From contig NC_134541.1 of NCBI RefSeq assembly GCF_050624435.1, positions 102,172,805 through 102,236,804 of the forward strand: a DNA stretch of 64,000 bases, read 5' to 3'. The position numbers and the translations under genes are program-made. Below, piece after piece: positions 54,611-64,000 of this stretch. The stretch's first letter is position 1. Each line of letters begins with the position of its first letter. The notes beneath the pieces were generated by a model. That model saw only the letters and a list, made by a program, of their open reading frames with translations, ran no database searches and was not told the origin of the DNA. Source of the DNA: Tenrec ecaudatus. Its lineage: Eukaryota > Chordata > Mammalia > Afrosoricida > Tenrecidae.

Positions 54611-57253
54611 AGCACAGCACCATGCTCCTCTGTGGTGGTTGCGGGTTCTGGCTCCATCCAGCACAGAATGATGTGCTGCTCAGCCTGTGCCAGGGTTTGG
54701 AGTTGAATCCATGGCAACCGACATTGTTTGGTTTGAACGTGGCAAAAACGGAGTTCCTCTTTTTCCTGCAGTAAGAGTTCATCTGAATGTAATAGGGCAG
54801 CACCCCTCACCCTAGAATTTCAAAGCCCATTTCCGGACCTTGCTTGCAATAAGGTGTGCTCATGTGACTACCTTTTGTCGAGTGGGGTGTGAGAGGAAGC
54901 CTGTGAACAATGTCCAGGTAATGCCTCAAAGTAAGATGTGCCCCTCCTTTGTCATCCCCCCCTTGCTGGAATGTGAACCATGGGCATGAGAACAAAGATC
55001 CCCTCAGAGGAAAAGGCAGTCAGATAACAGGCTGCTGGCCTCTTGACAGCTTGGCTGAGCAAGAGGACAAACCTGCTGGGACTCAGAGAGAAAAGCATTT
55101 TCACTCTTGTAAGCTAGTGACGGGTATACAGTGACTGTTACACACAGGTGGACATCTATGGTCACTGTATCATCACGGCATTTTGTTTTCTTGTCCCAAA
55201 GCCAGGTTTTTGAAAGGAAGAAAGCATCAGGAGTAAGTTAAGATAGTTTTACCACAGTGATTAAAATGATCCTGGGGAAATGAATTCCAAAGTTAATTCC
55301 TTATTGGGAGATAATGTAAGGAAAGAAATGTGAACACACACATACACACATCAGAGAGAGAGCTCTATTGCAATTACTTCTCCTAACTGATCTTTAAATA
55401 AAGGCAGGGGCACAGGGCTCCCTCTGGGTCCTGGGAGTGAGAAGAATTGGTGGGAGGAGACACTGAGGACCGAACGTGGCTCTGAGCATGGATGTGTTTA
55501 TCACCTGAGAGAGGCAATGACGGTGGTGATTGAAATATAAACTTGTCGACTGTGGGCTTGTTCCGGACATGGATGATTTCGTTCAGGACTTTCTCACGGG
55601 TAGCATGGCCTGCTAGAAAGACCTTGAACTGGGAGAGAGGAGGCCTGAGTTCTGCTCCCGTGTGCCATCAATTTTTTCAACCCCGGGGCAGAAAATGAAT
55701 ATCAGGGTGCCGAAAATCGTAATTACTGCTTGGTGAGTGAAACTGTCATCATTAATCTCAATCCGTTCAGGCATTTAGGCATGTTTGTTACGACTCCTTG
55801 AAGTGTCCTCCTGCACACCCTCATCCAGAAGGTTACTCAGGTGCTAGGGAACCACGAACCCCCAACTGTTCTCCTTGATCCTGGTGCTGCCCTCCTGCTC
55901 AGCTCTCCCCAGCTCTTTCTCCTCTCTGGAACCCAAGTCGTAGGTCCACAAGGAAACAGTCTAGACCACCTGGACCACTAGATCGGCTAGACTGGGGCCC
56001 AGCCAAGAAGGAAAGAAAGCTCTTCCCTGGACCACTCTTGCCCTTGCAGATGAGGGAGAAAGTAGTAGGTTAAGAGCAAGTGCAATATTTCTTGCTATCT
56101 GACTTTGGGCTATGAGTCATCTGACATCAGACTAGCCTGGGTTCCAATTCTGGTTGCTCCTACTTCTAACTAGATGATCTTGAAGAAGATATTGGACGTA
56201 TTTGAGCCACACAAAGAAAATAGAAATAATACTTACTAATTATTGCAATTAGACAATGAACATGAAAGGCCTGCATGTTTTCAATAAGTGCCCTTTACGT
56301 TTATCTACCTGCAGATTCTCTGTGGTGGCACCCCAGGCCAGCCTGAGAAGGAAGCTCCACCAAGCACTGGAAGAAGCTGGCAGGTGCCCTGGACTTTCAG
56401 GGACACCTACCTTTGGTAGTGTCCCTGGATCTCTCTCCAAAGGACTCCAAGGGCCCTTGGCTTTGGGGAGACAGTGCTCCATGGGCCTCTTGCACACATC
56501 TTTTTGATTTTTAACCGCTGCTTAAGAATATTCCTAACAGCTTTATTGGCATGTGGTTTACGTGCCGCACAATTCAGTGGTTTAAGTCTATTGAAAAGAG
56601 TTGTTAAATGATTACCACAAATCAATTTAAAAACATTTTCTTTTTTTTTTTGAGGCCAATTATTATTAGTTCTCTGTTACCCCAAACCCCTCTTTCCATA
56701 ACCCTAAGGATTTATTAATCTAGTTACTGTCTTGATGGATTACCTATCCTGGATTTCTTAGAAAGGAAATCATAAAAATCCAACCCCCCCCCAAAAAAAA
56801 CACCCCTCACATCGACAATAAAGTCAAACACAGAAACACCTCAACCCAAAAGAAAGGAGACGAGAACAGAAACTAGAACAAATTAAACTTGTTGGCATGC
56901 AAGTGGGGTACCAATCTCAGATCCTTTGTGGACCTTGGCACCGTCCTGGTCAGACATTCCACCTTCACACTACAGAGGATCTGTGGCAGAGAGCACCACT
57001 GGCCATTCGTCTTCAATTGCTGAATGATCTGTCAAAGCTAGCAATGGAACATGTGGTGCCTCAAGGAATCTCATCATTGGCTTCCACCTTAAGTGGCACC
57101 AGGGAACATGGGCACAGGGAACATGGGCACCTCTTTGGAAACCGGAAGTCTTACGCTTCCAGCCATCTGTTCTCAGGACATATTATCCGTGAATTTGTTG
57201 GAGCAGCATCAGTGACAGGGGTCTTCTGAGAGGCCCCTTGCATTCTGCCTATG
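54611..57253. other. Apparently single-copy DNA
   Basis: 2.6 kb without a recognised repeat. Short simple runs at 55333-55350 and 56637-56652. Open frames here lack known motifs. Confidence 0.45.
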
Positions 57254-57737
57254 CAGTGGTTCTCAACCTTCCTCATGCCATGAACCTTTAATAGAACTCC
57301 TCATGTTGTGGTGACCCCAACCACAAAATTATTTTAGTTGTTAATTCATAACTGCAATTTTGCAACTGTTATGAATCGCCATGTAAATATCTGATACGCA
57401 GGATGTATTTTTATTGTTACAAATTGAACATAATGAAAGCATAGCGATTAATCACAGAAACAATATGTAATCATAGATTGCGAAATATTTATTTCCAATG
57501 ACAAATAAATGAAATGTTGTCCTGAAGCATGGTGTAGCATGGGTAACACTCTTCATGCCAGGTACTTGTAGGTGGGCATATCTGCATGTGGGTGGCTCCG
57601 CCTGGAGATGGATAGAGGAGCGGTGTCTTGCTTCCTAAGACCATTGAAAATATGTGTTTTCTGATGGTCTTAAGCGGCACCTGTGAAAGGGTCATTCGAC
57701 CCCAAAGGGGTCACGACCCACAGGTTGAGAACCGCTG
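57254..57737. mobile_element. SPIN-type hAT element, full-length non-autonomous form
   Basis: Ends CAGTGGTTCTCAACCTTCCT and GGTTGAGAACCGCTG are inverted repeats. The interior (AAATATCTGATACGCAGGAT, TTGTTACAAATTGAACATAA, AGACCATTGAAAATATGTG) follows the SPIN non-autonomous family. hAT transposons move by cut-and-paste; this 484-bp form has no transposase. SPIN is known as a horizontally transferred family present in tenrec but patchy among mammals. The 8-base flanks do not match exactly. Confidence 0.88.
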
Positions 57738-58694
57738 GCTTAAGGGTGTGCAATTCTGTCTGGAGAGAAAGCGTTTCTGGAGCAACCGGTGATGGGGATA
57801 AGCGAGATAATGTAGTACAGCACATCAGGTGGCACCTCCCACATGGAACACCATTTCTCCAAACCCAGTTGTTTTGAGTACCACCTGGAGTTTTATTTTT
57901 GCTATATCTACCTACAGTCTCCATAATCATTTTCATACTATTTTAATTGCTTGACTTTTTTTAACTTCGATCATACTTTTAGAAAGAAGCTTTTAAAACT
58001 TTTTTTTATGAATGCACTCAATGGGAAATCCAAAATTATTTGCTGTAATTGGAAGACAATCTTGTAAACAAATACAAGGAAAACAAAACCAGGGTGCTGA
58101 ACACCAGGTACAGGTGCCAGCTGGAAGACCTTGGCATTGTTCTCTCTTTTTTTTTCTGCCACACTTCTTCCTGGAGGTAGGAACAGCACCGGGAGATATT
58201 TGAACAAAGAAGACCTTCCTGGCCACGTGACTCAAGAAGGTTTCCTCCGTGAGAAACTACTGCCCCGCGGTGTCCAAGCCCCAGCAGAGGTGCAAGTGTC
58301 ACACTTGGCAAACACGAGTCTCAAGAGTCGTTTAGTCAGATTGCTCTTTCTTACTTCCACCTCATTCATCGCCCTGCCTCCATGATCTGCCTTTCTCTCA
58401 AGGGCTGGCACAGGCTGTACTCGATGGCAGTTGGGATTTTCGTCTGTTTGTTCATTTATGACCGTCAGGTTAAGACCTCAGCTCTTTCACCAGCCCTCAA
58501 GGACTTCCGTTGGGCTCCCATTCAACCAACTCTCGCCCTGTCTTCCAACCAAATAGAATCACTCGTGGGCCCATCATTCATCTAGAAACGTATTGAGTCC
58601 CAACTATGGGCCAGGCCCTGTTCTGGGATATGGAACTGGGGCCAAACAATCACTGCCGTGGCCCTAGACGATTTCATGGACCCTTTCCCTCATC
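57738..58694. other. Unassigned DNA
   Basis: T-rich run at 57990-58010; no repeat family or exon recognised. Confidence 0.4.
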
Positions 58695-58775
58695 GAGGGA
58701 GCCCTGATGGCACCGTGGCTGCAAGTTGGGCTGTGGTCTGCACTGGGAGTTGGAACTGCATGACAGCACCTGACG
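58695..58775 (+). repeat. AfroSINE, truncated
   Basis: GAGGGAGCCCTGATGGCACCGTGGCTGCAAGTTGGGC head, then GTTGGAACTGCATGACAGCACC; the middle is missing. Confidence 0.65.
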
Positions 58776-59589
58776 ACCACGCCGTTTCCTATAGGGCTCT
58801 TTGGGGTCCCAATGGACTCAGTGGTCTAAAAATTATTACCATCTTCATTTCTTTTTTCTACTAAGAGAAATGAAAACATTTTGTGGGTCCCACAAAATAC
58901 CATGGGCCCTTGGCACTGTAATTACTGTACCTAGTGGAGAAGTCAGCCCCAAATGGATACAGGGAGAGCACAAACCTACAGCACATACACACACGCACAC
59001 GCACACACATACATGTACACTTGAATCTATAGTCTAGTCTTTGAGTGTTTCCTGTGTATGTTCTCTGCCCACGGTTCCCTCGCCCGTCTGAGTGCTTCCA
59101 ATTAGATCAACATGGGCCATTGTTGTCCACGGAGATGGCTTTCACCTGTAATTCAGTAACTTAGATTGACCTCACGAGGGATTTACTGGCTGAGGCTTCT
59201 ATCTTCCCGGTTTCATTTAGAATTGCTCACTAGGTAGCTGTAGCTAGGCCCAGAGCACAACCCAGCTCACACAACCTTCACTCTAGAAGCTTTCAAAACC
59301 ACACGCTGTAGCTGATATCCAGAAGCCACATTTGGCCGGAAAGCTTGCCCGTGTTTGTTTACCCTGTGCAAAGCACTCTGTCTAATTGCTGGGCATCAAA
59401 AGACGATCCGCCTGCAAATAGGAGGTTGGTGAACAAAGGAGAGACTGCAGAGGAGTAAGCCAGCCTGGCAGACTGAAACCTGGCAGCAGAGCCTGGGGAG
59501 AACATTGCTGGCCTGATCGGTGCCTTCTGGAATGAGTGGCCAGGAAGCCGGCTCGCAGTCCTTAAAGACCCAGATCAACAAAACCCAAA
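58776..59589. other. Unassigned DNA
   Basis: A short CA-rich run at 58984-59011; nothing else recognised. Confidence 0.4.
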
Positions 59590-59795
59590 TAGCTGAACCC
59601 AGTGCACTGGAGTCAATGCGGACTCCCAGACACCCTACAGGACGGAGTCCAACTGCACCCAAGGGTTTCCAAGACTGTGGGTCTTGGCGGGAGCAGAAAG
59701 TCCCACCTTTCCTCCATGGAGCAGGAGGTGGACTTCAACCCAATCTGGTAGTTAGCTGTCTAAGTTTAACCCATCGCACCAGCATAGTAAATTTA
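59590..59795 (-). repeat. AfroSINE
   Basis: Reversed order: CAGTGCACTGGAGTCAATGCGGACTC, GGTGGACTTCAACCCAATCTG, TAACCCATCGCACCAGC. Confidence 0.75.
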
Positions 59796-59819
59796 TTGTT
59801 TAGTGTACTGCTGTGAGTC

Positions 59820-59960
59820 AGAGGAGTCCTGGTGGTGAAGGGGTTATGAGTCTGCAGCAGTTATGGGCTTTCTAGTTCCCTAACCAGTTTCAGTCTCAGA
59901 AACCCACAGGGGGTTGCAATGAGTCAGCATTAATTGGATGGCAGTGACTTTGTGTTTTTT
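59820..59960 (+). repeat. AfroSINE
   Basis: AGGAGTCCTGGTGGTGAAGG, AGTCTCAGAAACCCACAGGG, TTGCAATGAGTCAGCATTAA, GGATGGCAGTGAC. A further 3' scrap may follow to 60025. Confidence 0.8.
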
Positions 59961-60055
59961 TGTTTGGGGGATTTCTTTGGTTGCTATGAGTCAAAATCCA
60001 TTCTATGGTCGTGAGTTCGGGTTTCTTCCTTGCTTTTTTCCTTGGCCCCTGTTAA

Positions 60056-60083
60056 AGGAGCCCTGGTGGCTCAGTGGGATAAG
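60056..60083 (+). repeat. AfroSINE, left part (split by LTR-G)
   Basis: AGGAGCCCTGGTGGCTCAGT GGGATAAG. ATAAG (60079-60083) is repeated at 60670-60674. Confidence 0.85.
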
Positions 60084-60669
60084 TGGGAGGTCAACACTGA
60101 GACAGAAAGGAGATAGGACCGAGACAAAGAACATGAGGTTAAGAGCGGCTTTATTAGGGTAGGGAATGAGCTCCCCGGAGGGGAGGGAGAGCAGAGAAAG
60201 GGACAGGAGCATCCAGAGCTCCAGGGCAGGTTCTGAGACCCAAGGAGCTAGGTCAGGGAAATCGCAGCTTGTGGGTGAGGTGGTGGGAGATATACAGGGC
60301 TCAAGCTATGGAGGTATACGTTGACAACACGAAGGGAGATTTTGTGCTTACAGCGGCAGGACCTTGAATCAGGATGTGATCCCATCTGTGGGAAGTGCCT
60401 TTGTTGTTTGCCAACCTACTCCCTGGAGTGCTGGGACAGGGACTATACGGAGGGGCCTGGGAAGATAAGTTGCTTCCTGGGATACTGGGGAAGGGGCTGC
60501 CCAACCTTAGTCTGGAGAGATAAGCTCCTTGGAATGTTGGGGCAGAAGTTGCATACTTCGATAGGTCATTTATCTTCCCGAGAGACTGGAAATGGGGGCC
60601 TTAAAGTGTTATCTTCCTGAGGAGCCAGAGAGGAGACGGGGGCTGCCTAGTGCAGACCCGGCCCAAACA
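60084..60669 (-). mobile_element. Solo ERV LTR (LTR-G) inserted in AfroSINE
   Basis: 586 bp with TG...CA ends (TGGGAGGTCAACACTGAG and GGCCCAAACA) and an exact 5-base duplication ATAAG. The minus strand has a clear polyadenylation signal CTAATAAAGCCGCTCTTAAC (60140-60160 region), which sets the orientation. No other copy in the window; it looks less decayed than the ERVL LTRs, probably a class I ERV. Confidence 0.87.
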
Positions 60670-60674
60670 ATAAG

Positions 60675-60850
60675 TCCCGAGCTACTAACAGCAAGTCTGA
60701 CATCAGCGGCTTCACCGGAGAAAGAGGAGGCCGACTGCTCCTGCTCCAAGATGTACAGTCTTAGAAACCCTAGGGAGCCCCTCTAGCCTGTCTGGTAGGG
60801 GTGCTGGGGGTCAGGATTGACTCACAGGCAGTAGGTTTGGTCTGGTTTGC
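60675..60850 (+). repeat. AfroSINE, right part
   Basis: Resumes GAGCTACTAACAGCAAGTCT, CGGAGAAAGAGGAGGCCGAC, TACAGTCTTAGAAACCCTAG and ends CAGGCAGTAGGTTTGGTCTGG. Confidence 0.83.
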
Positions 60851-61631
60851 TCTGTGCTAGATGGGGTGGACGTCAGGGAAGCTTTTGGTTTCTGTCTCCT
60901 CCCAGAGGGAGAAAGACCCCAACCACTCATCTCTCAATCATTTCCCAAATGATCTCATGCCCTGGGACTGACTCATGCCGATTCCTTCTGGTTGGCCTAG
61001 TCTTGTACTCACTCTTCGAGACTGAGCAGGGGGAAATCAGGATGCTGTTATCAGAGGGAGGGGAGGATGCTGGGAAGACAAAACCACATCGTTCTCTGTC
61101 CGCACTCATTGGACTTGTCCAAGTCTGGGATGCTGCCGAACAATCCATTTGGCTTCTGATTGACTGTCTGCGGGTTAATAGGTCAGAGATGGCTCAAAAC
61201 TGCTAACACGTCATTAGGACAGTTGAATTATAATTCTGGACAGAGAGAAGCATCGGTTGAATGCAGTGACTAAATTACCAGTGATCTTGACTTCTCAAAT
61301 CAGAGGAAGCGAAGGCTGGTGGAGAGGCTGTGACTGGATCATTTCCAAAACATGATTCGATGGGTACCATTTTCCTCTCAAGGCAAAGACAACACACCCC
61401 ATTTGCTCCTTCAGGGATCTGACAGCTCCTTTGGGACTGTCTCTTGGCCATGTGTGGGCAAGTGACTCATGCAAGGGGGATCTGCTCTTGCCCAGAGCTC
61501 TGAATTTCAAAGGTCCCTGAGTGGTGCATCTACTTAAATGGTTGACTACTTTCCAAAGGTTGGGGGTAAAATGCATACAGAGACACCTTGAAAGACCTGG
61601 CCATCTGCTTTGGAGAAGTAAACAAACAACA
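60851..61631. other. Unassigned DNA
   Basis: No repeat family recognised; the 117-119 codon frames overlap each other on opposite strands and carry no known motif. Confidence 0.4.
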
Positions 61632-61760
61632 AGCAAACTCACTGTCATTGAGTCAGTTCAGATGTAGTGACCCTAGCGGACAGGGTAGAACCCTGCCTCT
61701 GTAGGTTTCTGAGGCCGTACATTAGGAATAGAAAGCCTCACTTTTTCCCAACAAGGAAAT
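61632..61760 (-). repeat. AfroSINE, truncated
   Basis: CAAACTCACTGTCATTGAGT, GTAGTGACCCTAGCGGACAGGG, GTAGGTTTCTGAGGCC, AGAAAGCCTCACTTTTTCCC. Confidence 0.83.
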
Positions 61761-61774
61761 GGTAGATTCTTTAA

Positions 61775-62590
61775 AAAAAATCATTTTATTTGGGGCTTAT
61801 ACAGCTCTTATCACAATACATCCATACATCCATTGTGTCAAGCACATTTGTACATTTGTTGCCATCATCATTTTCTAAACATTTTCTTTCTACTTGAGCC
61901 CTTGGTATCAGCCTCTCATTTTCCCTCCCTCCCTCCCCCTACAAATCTTTGATAATTTATAAACTATTCTTATTTTCATGTCTTACAATGACCAATGTCT
62001 CCCTTCCCCTACTTTTATGTTGTCCCTTTCTCCCTCAACCTTTCCTTTCCCTTCCTGGTATCTCTACTCTCATTATTGGTCCTGAGGGGTTTATCTGTCC
62101 TGGATTCTCTGTGGTGCAAGCTCTTATCTGTACCCATGGATATGCTCTGGTCTAGCCGGATTTGTAAGGTCATAATAGTGGGAGGGGAAGGGGGAGAAAG
62201 CATTAAAGAACTAGAGGGAAATTGCATGTTTTATCGGTGCTGTACTGCACCCTGACTGGCTCATCTCTTCCTTGTGACCCTTCTGTAAGCAGATGTGCAA
62301 TAGACTACAGATGGGATTTGGATCTGCATTCTGCACTCTCCCACATTCACAGTGATGTGATTTTTTTTGTTCTGGGTCTTTAATGGCTGATACCTGATCT
62401 CATCGACACCTCATGATCACACATGCTGGTATGCTTCTTCCATGTGGGCTTTGTTGATTCTAAGCTAGATGGTCGCTTGTTTGTCTTCAAGCCTTTAAGA
62501 CCCCAGATGCTATGTCTTAATAGCCGGGCACCATCCGCTTCTTCACCACATTTGTCATTCACCTATTTTGTCTTCAGCAATTGTGTTGGG
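61775..62590 (-). mobile_element. L1 3'UTR
   Basis: Starts TTTAAAAAAAATCATTTTAT, standard 3'UTR order (AGCCCTTGGTATCAGCC, TTATTGGTCCTGAGGGGTTTATC, AAGAACTAGAGGGAAATTGC) and a single distal unit with AGCTAGATGGTCGCTTGTT and GGGCACCATCCGC. Confidence 0.87.
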
Positions 62591-63796
62591 AAGGTGAGCA
62601 TCACAGAATGGCAGGCTATAAGAAACAGAGTGTCCTTATGTTGAGGGAGTACTTGAATCAAAGCCCAATATCAATCTGCTACCTTGATACTTAACATATA
62701 AATATATGTGCAATAGATCTATTTCCCTATCATTATATAAAAATATATTTACATATGTAAATGCCTGTATTTAGACCTCTACAAGTGCCCTTTGCCTCCT
62801 AGTTATTTCCTCTATTTCCTTTGACTTTCCTCTTGTCCCACTATCATGTTCAGCCTTCATTCAGGTTTCATTAATTCCTCTTGGTTATATTGCCCTTGAT
62901 CAAGCCCTGGGATTGGTAGGTTCTGAGAGGAGATTTGGTGCAAAGAGACACTTGGACACAGAGCTAATTTTAGGGAGAAGACTTCGTTAAGGTCTCCCTG
63001 GCTCAAAGTACATGAGATGAGCTATGTGCTGCAGGCTGGAATCTTGGGTTTTAGAGTAATTTTGGGGGGAAACTAATGTCGGGCTTTGGCCTGTTGCAAG
63101 ATGGGAAAATGTTGTGCTTCTGTTGGGCTGTTCTGGGAAGTAGAGGGGTGAGTTTGGTTTGTTCTGGATTCATGACCAAAGCAGAATTTTATCTCTCAGG
63201 TACAAACTTGACCTTGCATTTAGCATATCAACAAGGAACCACAGCCAGAAGACCCCTGTGGAACAGTTCTACTCAGCACCTAGGTCATCACCAGGCATCA
63301 GAGGCAGGTGATGGGTGCTTTTCTGTTTTCTCTTTTAACATAGGATTGGGGTGGGGGCAGATTGAACCGTATAGCTTCCATGATTCTAACTGTTTCACAT
63401 TCAGTTGCAGAACCTTTATGAGTGGAAAACTTTTGGTTTTTCGAGTTGTCTGGTAGTCTCCCTTGTATTGTTTTTCTCCAGGGGCTTATAGAGCTGATTG
63501 CTGTTACTGGCTTCCAGTCCTGGCTGGCAATGCAGTGTGGGGATATCTGTAAACTCAGTGGGACCTTGGGCTTCTTGTCTCTAAAATAAGACTAAAAATT
63601 CTGAGGGGATGGAGTGAAGGGGGCTCCAAACAGAATGGCTTTGTGCAAATGCAGTCCAGTTCCTGTGAGAGAAGAATCATTCATCAGAAATCCACAAAAG
63701 GTTTTCTTAGAGTCAGTGGATCTGTAGATTTGTAAGCTGAATTGTATGTGAGGACGTGCATAAGTCAGGACCCTGGGTGATGTCAACCAAAGCTCA
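62591..63796. other. Unassigned DNA
   Basis: TATATAAATATA-rich part at 62695-62760. The 126-codon plus frame at 63076-63456 has no recognised motif. Confidence 0.4.
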
Positions 63797-63992
63797 AAAA
63801 CCAAACTCACTGCCATCAAGTCAATTTGGCTCATCGTTATCCGTGGAGACAGGACAGAATTACCCCTGTGGGTTTGTGAGACTGTAACTCTATAATGGAG
63901 TAGGGAGCCTCACCTTTCCTCCAGGGTGGTTTCGAACTGCTGACCTTACAGTTAGTAGCAATATGTGATCCCCATGCCCATACTACTAGCCT
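63797..63992 (-). repeat. AfroSINE
   Basis: AAAACCAAACTCACTGCCAT, GAATTACCCCTGTGGGTTTG, GTGGTTTCGAACTGCTGACC, CCATGCCCATACTACTAGCC; runs to the window edge. Confidence 0.88.
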
Positions 63993-64000
63993 ACAGGTTG

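Noticed and set aside
61295-61648. 117-codon minus-strand frame as a gene
   Set aside because: It has no recognised domain, overlaps an AfroSINE at its start and lies opposite other equally long frames.
1-64000. An operon, phage, defence or other undescribed functional system
   Set aside because: No clustered coding regions or conserved architectures were seen; nearly all structure is explained by mobile elements and simple repeats.

Overview
This window looks like non-coding nuclear DNA from a placental mammal. It has no bacterial features and no long intact open frame, and it is full of interspersed repeats. The repeats point to Afrotheria: at least twenty copies or fragments match the AfroSINE (tRNA-derived head with a GGAGCCCTGGTGG-like start, tail ending GATGGCAGTGRGTTTGG), alongside BovB/RTE retrotransposons ending in CTAACAACAACA-like tails. 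Two SPIN-type hAT elements (26376-26564 and 57254-57737) narrow it to a tenrec, most simply Echinops telfairi; this assignment is inference from remembered families. I recognise no host protein-coding exon. The only RNA-gene-like sequence is a U6 snRNA retrocopy.

Layout. 1-1355: pieces of minus-strand ERVL/MaLR-type elements with a tRNA-Leu-type primer site. 1400-9480: a nested stack in which an MLT1-like LTR holds a solo LTR (here 'LTR-B'), which holds a complete but decayed ERVL provirus (2220-9399, minus strand, two LTRs, gag, protease, reverse transcriptase, RNase H, integrase, dUTPase), which holds another LTR-B. 9680-14985: L1 remnants, a solo LTR-B with a perfect target duplication, an RTE interrupted by an AfroSINE, further AfroSINEs and an LTR-A fragment. 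15000-19300: an RTE split by an LTR-B (itself split by a mariner) and by an L1 3' end. 19300-28400: scattered AfroSINEs, one LTR-B, an L1 piece, a short SPIN element and apparently single-copy DNA. 28345-29600: an LTR-C interrupted by an RTE tail and a solo LTR. 32394-33417: one LTR inserted into another of the same family. 34170-35230: RTE inserted in RTE. 35658-39388: LTR-B copies, non-coding proviral DNA and a head-to-head pair of L1 3' ends. 41433-47200: a mariner-like MITE, two solo LTRs, the U6 copy, a split RTE, and an MLT1-like LTR split by L1 and an ERV LTR. 47200-64000: less repeat-dense, with a deleted ERVL remnant, two RTEs, the long SPIN element, AfroSINEs, an AfroSINE split by a young-looking LTR, and an L1 3' end.

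Nothing here works as an operon or pathway. What can be read is the insertion history: who sits inside whom, several exact target-site duplications, and microsatellites grown from fixed points inside LTRs. LTR names A-G are labels for this window only. I found no convincing undescribed functional system; the best leads are the nested stacks, the SPIN and MITE elements, and one unexplained reading frame at 47389-47805.
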